A model generated the notes under the pieces. It was not told the origin of the DNA, did no database searches, and saw only the letters and a program-made list of their open reading frames with translations. The position numbers and the translations under genes are program-made. Below, piece after piece: positions 17,363 to 24,544 of a stretch of 64,000 nucleotides of DNA. This DNA is from Alphaproteobacteria bacterium. Its GTDB lineage: Bacteria > Pseudomonadota > Alphaproteobacteria > Reyranellales > Reyranellaceae. How positions within the stretch are numbered: position 1 is the first letter of the stretch; each line of letters opens with the position of its first letter. Where the stretch lies: assembly GCA_016869975.1 (NCBI GenBank), contig VGCZ01000019.1:1-64000 (forward strand), read 5' to 3'.

Positions 17363-18079
17363 ATGCGCGATCCCATCCCCTCCCTCGCCGAGCGCGTGCT
17401 CTATCGCGACGGGCTGGTCCTGGTGATCGACAAGCCCGCAGGCCTTCCGGTGCATGCCGGTCCGGGCGGCGGCCCCAACCTCGAGGCCGGTTTCGACGCG
17501 CTGCGCTACGGCCTGCCCAAACCGCCGGCGCTGGCCCACCGTCTCGATCGCGACACCTCGGGCTGCCTCGTGCTCGGCCGTCACCCCAAGGCGCTGCGTC
17601 GTCTAGGCCGGCTGTTCAGCGAGGGCCTCGCGGGCAAGACCTACTGGGCGGTCGTGACCGGCGCACCGCCGCAGGACAGCGGCACGATCGAGCTGGCGCT
17701 GCGCAAAGAGAGCCGCAAGGAGACCGGCTGGAAGATGGTGCCGGATCCCGCGGGCCAGAGCGCCGTCACCGACTACGAGGTGAAAGGCCGCGGTGCCGAT
17801 CTCACCTGGATCGAGTTCCGCCCGCGCACCGGCCGCACCCATCAGATCCGCGTGCACGCTGCCGCGCTGGGCTGCCCGGTGCTGGGCGATCCGGTCTACG
17901 GCCCCAAGCCGCCGCGCGCGCCGCTGCACCTGCACAGCCGCGCCATCCGCCTGCCGCTCTATCCCGCCAAGCCACCGATCGACGTGACAGCCCCGCCCCC
18001 GCGCCACATGCTCGACGCGCTGCACGCCTGTGGCTACTCAGATTCCCTCTCCCCGCACGCGGGGAGAGGGTTAGGGTGA
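17363..18079 (+). CDS. RluA-family RNA pseudouridine synthase
   Basis: A 238-residue protein with HRLDRDTSG at 59-67, in which Asp62 is the catalytic residue of RluA-type pseudouridine synthases, and RTGRTHQIRVH further on. It isomerises uridine to pseudouridine in rRNA or tRNA; which site is not predictable. The ATG at 17363 is chosen because the preceding in-frame residues from 17294 are not conserved-looking. Its last dozen residues (DSLSPHAGRGLG) are read from a dispersed hairpin repeat, which also provides the TGA stop. Confidence 0.87.
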   Translation: MRDPIPSLAERVLYRDGLVLVIDKPAGLPVHAGPGGGPNLEAGFDALRYGLPKPPALAHRLDRDTSGCLVLGRHPKALRRLGRLFSEGLAGKTYWAVVTGAPPQDSGTIELALRKESRKETGWKMVPDPAGQSAVTDYEVKGRGADLTWIEFRPRTGRTHQIRVHAAALGCPVLGDPVYGPKPPRAPLHLHSRAIRLPLYPAKPPIDVTAPPPRHMLDALHACGYSDSLSPHAGRGLG

Positions 18080-18160
18080 GGGGCCGCATCAAGTGACGCA
18101 CGCAACCTGAATCAGCCCCTCACCCCGACCCTCTCCCCGCACGCCGGGAGAGGGAGAGAC
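18045..18160. repeat. Composite palindromic element, family B
   Basis: Two hairpins (18045-18070 and 18129-18154) with arms CCCTCTCCCC/GGGGAGAGGG or close variants, joined by TGAGGGGC and GCCCCTCA that also pair. The centre GGGGCCGCATCAAGT then ACGCA recurs, with changes, in the element at 45788-45911. The left hairpin forms the end of the RluA-type gene and the right end lies just ahead of the UraD-UraH start. Confidence 0.85.
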
Positions 18161-18167
18161 CGATGTC

Positions 18168-19052
18168 ATGCCCCTCACCCTCGATGCCCTCAACGCCATG
18201 TCGCGCGACGACTTCATCACCGCGCTCGGCTCCATCTTCGAGCATGCGCCGTGGGTGGCCGAAGGCGCCGCCGGCAAACGACCCTTCGCCACCGTCGCCG
18301 ACCTGCATCGCGCCATGCTCGATGTCGTCGAAGCTGCGTCAGCCGATACGCAAACAATGTTTCTGCGTGGCCATCCCGACCTCGCCGGCAAGGCGGCGCG
18401 CGACGGCGCGCTGACGGCGGACTCCACCGCAGAGCAGGCCGGCGCCGGGCTCGATCGTCTGAGCGAAACCCAATACGCGCGCTTCCACCAGCTCAACACC
18501 GCCTACACCCAGCGCTTCGGCATCCCTTTCATCGTCTGCGTGCGCCGCCATACGCGCGGCTCGATCCTGCGCCAGTTCGAGCGCCGCCTGACCAACGACG
18601 CGGCCGCCGAACGCGCCACGGCATTGCGCGAGATCGGCCTGATCACCCGCCTGCGTGTCGACGGCGCGGTCGAAGGGTCGGGCAAACCGAACGTCAACGG
18701 CCGCCTCTCGACGCACGTGCTCGATACGCACATGGGCAGGCCCGCCGAAGGCGTGCGTATCGATCTCTTCGAGATGCAGGACGACGGCCCCGAGACCAAG
18801 CTCGCGACGACCACGACCAACGCCGACGGCCGCACCGACAAGCCGCTGATCGGCGGCCAGCCACTACGCATCGGCGTCTACGAGCTGCGCTTCCACATCG
18901 GAGCCCATTTCGCGCGCCGCGGCGTGCCGGCGGCCGACACGCCGTTCCTCGACATCGTGCCGCTGCGCTTCGGCATCGCCGATCCCGAGGGCCACTACCA
19001 CGTGCCGCTGCTGGCGACGCCGTGGAGCTATTCGACGTACCGGGGGAGCTGA
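18168..19052 (+). CDS. Fused OHCU decarboxylase-HIU hydrolase (UraD-UraH)
   Basis: A 294-residue bifunctional enzyme of urate breakdown. Residues 1 to about 165 form the UraD domain: FLRGHPDL puts the catalytic His at 69 and LSETQYARFHQLN and FGIPFIVCV are typical. Residues from about 175 form 5-hydroxyisourate hydrolase: STHVLD (His183), GHYHVPLL and the diagnostic C-terminal YRGS. HIU hydrolase acts first and UraD second, giving S-allantoin, so the fusion holds two successive steps in reversed order. No urate oxidase gene lies in the window. A repeat supplies the purine-rich stretch upstream of the ATG. Confidence 0.94.
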   Translation: MPLTLDALNAMSRDDFITALGSIFEHAPWVAEGAAGKRPFATVADLHRAMLDVVEAASADTQTMFLRGHPDLAGKAARDGALTADSTAEQAGAGLDRLSETQYARFHQLNTAYTQRFGIPFIVCVRRHTRGSILRQFERRLTNDAAAERATALREIGLITRLRVDGAVEGSGKPNVNGRLSTHVLDTHMGRPAEGVRIDLFEMQDDGPETKLATTTTNADGRTDKPLIGGQPLRIGVYELRFHIGAHFARRGVPAADTPFLDIVPLRFGIADPEGHYHVPLLATPWSYSTYRGS

Positions 19053-19065
19053 GCGAGAAGGCCCG

Positions 19066-19428
19066 CTAGTCCGGATTGATCTCGTAGCGACACGCGTCAG
19101 GCGCAGTGTTGCGCAACGTCAGTACTCTCGGCCCCTTTCCGGCGGGGACATTAAGGCCGAGTTCGATCTTTGTGCCGACGCGCGTTTCCCGGCGGAATTT
19201 GTGATCGACAGCACTTCCATCCGGCGACGCTGCTTCTTCGAGCTTTAGTGTGCCGTCACGCTCAGTCAGAGACAGCCTGCATCCGGGCGCGGGGCAAATC
19301 TTGGTGTCTCGCGTCATACCTGCAGCGGTGGCTCTCCACTCGCCATTGTCGGACGCAGGGATGACGAACACGGCCAGGGCGACGACCAACAGAAGGGCAA
19401 CGAGCAGGAGAGCTGTCGGCCGTGACAT
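19066..19428 (-). CDS. Small exported or membrane-anchored protein, function unknown
   Basis: A 120-residue protein that begins with a strongly hydrophobic segment (about 5-24, ALLLVALLLVVALAVFVI), a signal anchor or uncleaved signal peptide. The rest is hydrophilic with three cysteines, two of them in CPAPGC, and a C-terminal pattern of beta-strand-like stretches. No family is recognised. It starts 12 bases after the stop of the ABC permease gene and is probably the last gene of that operon, so it may be an accessory exported factor. Confidence 0.65.
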   Translation of the reverse strand: MSRPTALLLVALLLVVALAVFVIPASDNGEWRATAAGMTRDTKICPAPGCRLSLTERDGTLKLEEAASPDGSAVDHKFRRETRVGTKIELGLNVPAGKGPRVLTLRNTAPDACRYEINPD

Positions 19429-19440
19429 CTTGTCAATGGG

Positions 19441-20436
19441 CTACGCCCTCACCTCCTGCCGCTGGAACGAGACGTAGCCCAGCGTGAAGATCACGATCGC
19501 ACCGGCGACCATGAAGGTGAATTGCGGCCAGACCATCAGCAGGCTCTGGCCGAACGACAGCGGCGAGCCGGGGATGACGCGGTGGCCCAGGCGCGGGTCC
19601 AGCCGGATGCGCATGATCTGCTGCTCGGTGAACTGGTCGGGGCTGAAGACGCCGAGCCAGGCCTCCTGGAACACCACCGTCGGCGAGAAGCGCATGATGA
19701 GCTGCTGCACATCGAGCAGGCCGGCGACGTCGTCGGCGGTGGCGCTGCCGGCGAGCACGCGTTGCGGAGCGATCAGCGGCAGGATGCCGTCGAAAATCGC
19801 CGGCGCGATCACCGGCCAGAGGAACGAGAAGAACAGCCAGATGCCCAGCGCCGTCAGCGCCGAGGTGGCGGCCGAGCGGAAGATGATCGAGCACAGCATG
19901 GCGATCGCCAGCCAGACGCCGCCATAGGCCGTGGCGATGACCAGAAAGGCCAGGCCGCGCGCGACTTCCTCGCCGCTGGGCGGCACGCCCAGCACGATCA
20001 GCCCGCCGCCCATCACCAGCAGCCACAGCGCGATCAGACCTGTGGCGAGCGTGGCGAGACCGGCGAGGAACTTGCCGATCAAGAGCGCGTCGCGATAGAT
20101 CGGTTGCGACAGCACGCGGCTCATGGTCCTGCGGTTGAACTCGCCGTTGATGGCGTCGAAGCCCAGGCCGATGGCGACCAGCGGGATCAGGAAGGTCAGC
20201 AGGCCGGCGAAGTTCACCGGGTTGGACTCGGGCGCGTAGGTGAATAGCCGCAGAAAGATGAACTGGTCCTGCGTGACCTTGTCCTTGAGGTCGCGCATGG
20301 CGACCCAGACCACGACCACGCCGACGATGACGACCAGCGCCTCGATGACGCGCATGCGCGCGCTGCCGAGATGGTCGGCGTACTCCTTGGCGAACACCGC
20401 CCCGGTGCCGGTGAACGGCGAGCCTTCACGCCGCAT
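19441..20436 (-). CDS. ABC-2 type transporter permease
   Basis: A 331-residue membrane protein with a helix near residues 33-48, a large loop, and then five or so further helices, ending in a last span near the C-terminus. The [26 protein letters not shown] segment is typical of ABC-2/NosY-type permeases, in which it contacts the ATPase. Its start overlaps the end of the ATPase gene by 11 bases. With the ATPase and the NEW3-domain protein upstream it should form an exporter or a membrane-remodelling complex; the cargo is unknown. Confidence 0.86.
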   Translation of the reverse strand: MRREGSPFTGTGAVFAKEYADHLGSARMRVIEALVVIVGVVVVWVAMRDLKDKVTQDQFIFLRLFTYAPESNPVNFAGLLTFLIPLVAIGLGFDAINGEFNRRTMSRVLSQPIYRDALLIGKFLAGLATLATGLIALWLLVMGGGLIVLGVPPSGEEVARGLAFLVIATAYGGVWLAIAMLCSIIFRSAATSALTALGIWLFFSFLWPVIAPAIFDGILPLIAPQRVLAGSATADDVAGLLDVQQLIMRFSPTVVFQEAWLGVFSPDQFTEQQIMRIRLDPRLGHRVIPGSPLSFGQSLLMVWPQFTFMVAGAIVIFTLGYVSFQRQEVRA

Positions 20437-21376
20437 CCTTCACTCCCTCGAAGTAGCGGTTGTAGATCGCCTGGAGGCTGGGCTCGATCGCCCGGATCTG
20501 CCGCAGGCGGCCGCCGTCGCGCGTCGCGGCGGCGACGACCTCGGCGGTCACGTCGCGATCGGCGCGCACCAGCAGGCCGCGTCCCGAACCGGGTGGCTCG
20601 ACCGCGCTCACGCCCTCGATCTTGCCGAGCCGCGCGGCGATGTCCTGGCCGTCGGCCTCGACCAGCAGGTCGTGGCGCAGGCCCAGCACTTGCTCGCCGA
20701 GCTCCTCGACGGTGCCCTGCAGCGCGATCTTGCCCTTGTTGAACAGCGCGACGCGGTCGCACACGCTCTGCACCTGCTCGAGCGCGTGCGAGGAGACCAG
20801 CACGGCCACGCCGTCGGCCTTCAAGCCGCGGATCATTTCCAGGAACTCGAACGTGGCGTGCGGATCGAGGCCCGATGTCGGCTCGTCGAGAATGGCGATC
20901 TCGGCGCGCTTCATCAGGATCTCGGCCAGGCCCAAACGCTGGCGCATGCCCCGCGAGTAGGTTGCGACGCGGTTGTCCAGCACGTCGGTCAGGCGCACGC
21001 GCGCCATCGATTCCTCGATGCGCTTGCCGGCCTCGGCCTTGTCGATGCCGGCGAGGCGCGCGGTGAAGATCAGGTTCTCGCGCGCGCTGAGATTGTCGTA
21101 GAAGCCCACCGAGTCGGGCAGATAGCCGACGCGGCGCTTGACCTGCAGCGGCTCGCGCAGCGGGTCGTGGCCCAGCACCGAGACGGTGCCCTCGGTCGAC
21201 TCGGTGAGGCCCAGGACCATCAGGATGGTCGTGGTCTTGCCCGCGCCGTTGGGCCCGAGCAGGCCGAATATCTCACCCTTCTTGATGGCGAGGTCGATAT
21301 GGTCGACGGCGAGCGTGGGCCCGCGGCCATAGCGCCGCGTCAGCCCTTTCGCCTCGATGACGAGGTCGTCGCTCAT
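20426..21376 (-). CDS. ABC transporter ATP-binding protein
   Basis: A 316-residue ATPase. Walker A is GPNGAGKT at 41-48, the signature reads [12 protein letters not shown] and Walker B is [20 protein letters not shown] follows as the H-loop. The roughly 90-residue C-terminal extension with [10 protein letters not shown] is the DUF4162-like tail found in exporters of the CcmA/NatA group. It sits between the NEW3-domain gene (13 bases upstream) and the permease (overlapping downstream). Confidence 0.93.
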   Translation of the reverse strand: MSDDLVIEAKGLTRRYGRGPTLAVDHIDLAIKKGEIFGLLGPNGAGKTTTILMVLGLTESTEGTVSVLGHDPLREPLQVKRRVGYLPDSVGFYDNLSARENLIFTARLAGIDKAEAGKRIEESMARVRLTDVLDNRVATYSRGMRQRLGLAEILMKRAEIAILDEPTSGLDPHATFEFLEMIRGLKADGVAVLVSSHALEQVQSVCDRVALFNKGKIALQGTVEELGEQVLGLRHDLLVEADGQDIAARLGKIEGVSAVEPPGSGRGLLVRADRDVTAEVVAAATRDGGRLRQIRAIEPSLQAIYNRYFEGVKDAA

Positions 21377-21389
21377 CGACGGCCCCGGC

Positions 21390-22562
21390 TCATCGACGAC
21401 CGAATCGCGCCACCGCGCCGACCAGCACCAGCAGCGCCACGGCGATCACGCCGATGCCGACAATGCCCCACAGAGTCGAGGTGGTGACGGCGACGCGGAA
21501 ATCGGCCGACGCCGAGTCGCCGGCCTTGGCCGCGGCGCGCAGGGTGGCGATGTAGTCGCCGGCCAGCGCCTTGGCGGTGGGCTTGATCTGCGCCGTGACT
21601 TCCTTCTTCTCGCCCGGCGGCAGCTTGTCGATCAGCTTGGGCTCGAACTCGACCGTCCAGCCCGAGGGCATGGTGCCGGTAAGCTCGATGTCTTCGGCCA
21701 CCGCGCTGCCTTCGTTGCTCACGATCATGATCACGGGCGACGCGGTGCCGGCCTCGGCCGCGCCGCTCAGCCGCCCGTCGCGGCCCGAGACGCGCAGGGT
21801 CGGCGTGCCGACGATCTGCAACGTGACCGGCGTTTCCGCCGTGACGTTCTCGGCCGTGGCGCGCACCTTCACGGTGTAGTCGCCGGCGGCCACGTCGCGC
21901 GGCAGGCCGACGCGCACCTTGATGTCCTTGGTCTGGCCGGCCTCGATCGGGATCTGGTTGATCTCGTTGCTACCGAAGGCCTCGGTGAAGGTCGGCTGGA
22001 AGCCGCGCGGGCCATCGGCGGCGAAGCGCACGACCAGATCCTTGCCTGAGTCGTTGGACACCGTGAAGGTGTATTCGAAGCTCGACTTGGGCGTGCCGCG
22101 CAGCGCCGGCAGGCGGGTCTTCATCGACAGCTTGGCGGCGACGTCGCCGCCCACCGTGATGGCGAGCTTCAGCTCGGCGTTGTTGGTCGCGCCCTTGGCG
22201 TTCACCGTTACCGGATAGGTGCCGGGCGCGGTGTTGGCCGGCAGCTCCAGGCGCAGGTTGAGCGTCACCGATTCGTTGATCGCCGGCATCGCCGCGCCGA
22301 CCACCTGGCCGCCGCCGAGGATATCGACCTTCCAGCCCTGCGGCACGTTGGCGACCGACAGCGCCAAAGCCTCGGGCGCCAGGCCGGCGTTCTGCAGCTT
22401 GAGCTTCACCGTGGTGGTCTCGCCCGGCTTGGCGACGGTCGAGGGATACTCGGTAATCAGCCACAGCCCGGTGACCCTGGGCTGCGCCGGCGGATCGGCC
22501 GCGAGCGCGGGGAAGATGGTGATCGACAGCAGGGATACGAGAAGCACGAGCGCGCGGCGCAT
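21390..22562 (-). CDS. Exported NEW3-domain protein, membrane-anchored
   Basis: A 390-residue protein with a signal peptide (MRRALVLLV to PALA before ADPP), three or more beta-sandwich repeats of the NEW3/CARDB type (recurrent [27 protein letters not shown], and [14 protein letters not shown]-like strands), and a C-terminal hydrophobic span followed by RFGRR. It would sit in the periplasm tethered to the inner membrane. Genes of this type next to an ABC-2 ATPase and permease are a recurring arrangement, suggesting that it is the extracytoplasmic part of the transporter. The ATG at 22562 is chosen for the signal peptide. Confidence 0.85.
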   Translation of the reverse strand: MRRALVLLVSLLSITIFPALAADPPAQPRVTGLWLITEYPSTVAKPGETTTVKLKLQNAGLAPEALALSVANVPQGWKVDILGGGQVVGAAMPAINESVTLNLRLELPANTAPGTYPVTVNAKGATNNAELKLAITVGGDVAAKLSMKTRLPALRGTPKSSFEYTFTVSNDSGKDLVVRFAADGPRGFQPTFTEAFGSNEINQIPIEAGQTKDIKVRVGLPRDVAAGDYTVKVRATAENVTAETPVTLQIVGTPTLRVSGRDGRLSGAAEAGTASPVIMIVSNEGSAVAEDIELTGTMPSGWTVEFEPKLIDKLPPGEKKEVTAQIKPTAKALAGDYIATLRAAAKAGDSASADFRVAVTTSTLWGIVGIGVIAVALLVLVGAVARFGRR

Positions 22563-22604
22563 GATGGGGTCCGTCTTTCGAAGCGCAGTCGATGGAATGC
22601 CCGA

Positions 22605-22621
22605 CACCCCTGCCCGGGGTG
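22605..22621. other. Small hairpin upstream of the NEW3-domain gene
   Basis: CACCCC (22605-22610) and GGGGTG (22616-22621) around TGCCC, about 45 bases upstream of the NEW3-domain start. It may belong to the leader of that operon. Function not shown. Confidence 0.35.
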
Positions 22622-22796
22622 CCTGACCGGACGCTGAAATGGCCCGGTATGCCCGTTTCCGTCAAGGGTCCGACGCGCCACGGCGGCGTCACGCTCTGGG
22701 TTCCTCTCGTCTCCTCTCCTGTCGTCTCCTGTCCTGTCGCCCGTTCCAGAACGCGGACGGAGATGTCCCAGCGACGGTCCGGAACGGTGTCGGGCC

Positions 22797-23192
22797 TCAG
22801 CGCGCCACGAGGCACTGCGCCCCGACCAGCACCAGCCCCAGGGTGGCGATATTCCAGCTGAAGGTGCGCAACCAGGGCACGCCCAGCGCGTAGAGCGGCA
22901 GGAAGACGAGGCGGCCGGCGAGATACAGACCGCAGCCCAAGAGGCTCAGCGTGCCCGAGGCGTCGAGCAGGCGCACGATCAGCGCGCAGGCCGCGAAATA
23001 CGGGAAGGTCTCGAGGAAATTGAGGTTCGCGCGGTGCAGGCGGGCGGCGACCCCGGTCGGCCGCAGTTCCTCGTCGCGCGGCCCGACCGTGTAGCGGTTG
23101 CCGACCTGGGCTTTGAACGAGAACGACGCCGCCGAGAGGTGCACCAGGCCGAGCAGCACCGCGGCCAGCAGCGCGTAGAGTTCCCACGTCAT
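22797..23192 (-). CDS. MAPEG-family membrane protein
   Basis: A 131-residue protein with four hydrophobic helices. RLHRANLNFLETFPYFAACALI is the MAPEG signature region with the Arg/Asn/Glu residues that bind glutathione in the eukaryotic relatives, and the length is that of the bacterial branch (compare YecN and MGST-like proteins). It sits in the inner membrane; bacterial members are mostly uncharacterised and may conjugate or reduce lipid peroxides. GGGAGG just upstream supports the ATG at 23192. It is transcribed away from the K+ channel gene. Confidence 0.85.
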   Translation of the reverse strand: MTWELYALLAAVLLGLVHLSAASFSFKAQVGNRYTVGPRDEELRPTGVAARLHRANLNFLETFPYFAACALIVRLLDASGTLSLLGCGLYLAGRLVFLPLYALGVPWLRTFSWNIATLGLVLVGAQCLVAR

Positions 23193-23237
23193 GTCGCCTC
23201 CCGACCCTCGCAGGGCTATCGCACAAAGGGGTTTTCC

Positions 23238-23266
23238 TCCCTCTCCCCGCACGCGGGGACAGGGAG
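23238..23266. repeat. Hairpin repeat, family B
   Basis: TCCCTCTCCCCGC (23238-23250) facing GCGGGGACAGGGA (about 23253-23265), with one change. It lies in the divergent gap between the MAPEG and K+ channel genes. A half copy of family D (GGTGGCGCGCCCC) follows at about 23290-23302. Confidence 0.75.
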
Positions 23267-23327
23267 TCATACAGGACTCTAGCCGCTGCGGTGGCGCGCC
23301 CCTAGGCTTGGCCGCTAGACTGGCCGG

Positions 23328-24455
23328 GTGCGCCAGACCATCCGCCAGATCATCAGTCGTCACGGCCGCACGTCGGCGGCAAGACGATTTCGCATCGCCT
23401 ATTTCGCGACGGTCACGATCGGCCTCGTCGCCGTCGTGCTCTACACCCTGTCCGGCCTGCCGGACTGGGCTCATACGCTGACCTCGCGCACCACCTTCGT
23501 TGTCGCCGCCCTCTACGTCGTGGAATGGCTGACGCGCATCTGGGTGGCACCCGAGGGATCGGCGACGCCGGCCTGGCGCGCGCGGCTGCGCTACGTGCTG
23601 TCGCCCGCCGGCGTCTCGGACTTCGCCGCCATGCTGGCGCTGCCGATCGGCCTCAACGTCGATTTGACCGGCGACGACAAGTCGCTGTTCTGCGTGGTGT
23701 GGTCGCTGAAACTCGTGCGCTACTCCGAGGGCCTGGCGATGCTCGGCCGGGTGATCGTCAACCAGCGCGCCTCGCTAATCAGCGTGCTCACCGTCTTCGC
23801 CATCGTGCTGCTGCTATCGGCGACCCTGGTCTACGTGCTGGAGCGCCACGTCCAGCCCGACGTCTTCCACAGCATCCCCGCGGCTATGTGGTGGGCGATT
23901 GTGACCCTGACCACGACCGGCTACGGCGACGTCACGCCGCAAACCGTGGGCGGGCGCATGATCGCTGGCGTGGTGATGGTCAGCGGCATCGCCGTCTTCG
24001 CCATAAGGGCCGGCATTCTCGCCAACGGCTTTTCGGTCGAGCTGCGTCGGCGCGACTTCCTGCGCACCTGGGACCTGTGCTCGCGCGTGCCGCTGTTTCG
24101 CGACGGCGGCGTCGAGCTGATCGCGACCATCGTGCATCTGCTGCGCATCGACGACGCGCGGCCCGGCGAGGTGCTGATGCGACGCGGCCAGGATGGCGAT
24201 TGCATGTACTTCATCGTCTCCGGGCGCGTGCGTGTCGAGGCCGGGCGAGCCGACATCGAGCTCGGGCCGGGCGATTTCTTCGGCGAGATGGCGCTGCTGT
24301 CGGGAGACGCGCGCAGCGCCACGGTCACCGTGATCGACACCGCCGAGCTGCTCGTGCTCGACATCGCCGATTTCCGCGACCTCGCCGGCAAGCGCCCCGA
24401 CCTCATCCGCTCGATCAGCGAGGTCGCCCAGCGACGCGGCCACGTCACTGCCTGA
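23328..24455 (+). CDS. Cyclic-nucleotide-gated potassium channel (MloK1-like)
   Basis: A 375-residue protein with six hydrophobic segments, the K+ selectivity filter TTTGYGD at about 195-201 between the last two, and a C-terminal cyclic-nucleotide-binding domain (about 250-370). The phosphate-binding cassette FFGEMALLSGDARSATV carries Glu and Arg in the positions that bind cAMP in MloK1. The S4-like segment has few arginines (SLKLVRYSEGLAMLGRV), as in weakly voltage-sensitive relatives. It should open an inner-membrane K+ path in response to cAMP or cGMP. The start is a GTG. Confidence 0.92.
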   Translation: MRQTIRQIISRHGRTSAARRFRIAYFATVTIGLVAVVLYTLSGLPDWAHTLTSRTTFVVAALYVVEWLTRIWVAPEGSATPAWRARLRYVLSPAGVSDFAAMLALPIGLNVDLTGDDKSLFCVVWSLKLVRYSEGLAMLGRVIVNQRASLISVLTVFAIVLLLSATLVYVLERHVQPDVFHSIPAAMWWAIVTLTTTGYGDVTPQTVGGRMIAGVVMVSGIAVFAIRAGILANGFSVELRRRDFLRTWDLCSRVPLFRDGGVELIATIVHLLRIDDARPGEVLMRRGQDGDCMYFIVSGRVRVEAGRADIELGPGDFFGEMALLSGDARSATVTVIDTAELLVLDIADFRDLAGKRPDLIRSISEVAQRRGHVTA

Positions 24456-24544
24456 TCACGTCGCCGTCCGAGCCCGCGCGCCGGCGCTGAAACCGGGCCT
24501 CGAATCGCTATGATGGCGCCGGGACTCATCCGGGGACGCGCGAC

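Noticed and set aside
18045-18160. A CRISPR array, because of repeated CCCTCTCCCC units
   Set aside because: The units are inverted, not direct, their spacing is irregular, and there are no cas genes in the window.
22660-22665. A promoter for the NEW3-domain operon from TTGACG on the minus strand
   Set aside because: No acceptable -10 hexamer stands at 16-18 bases; the match is too weak to report as a feature.
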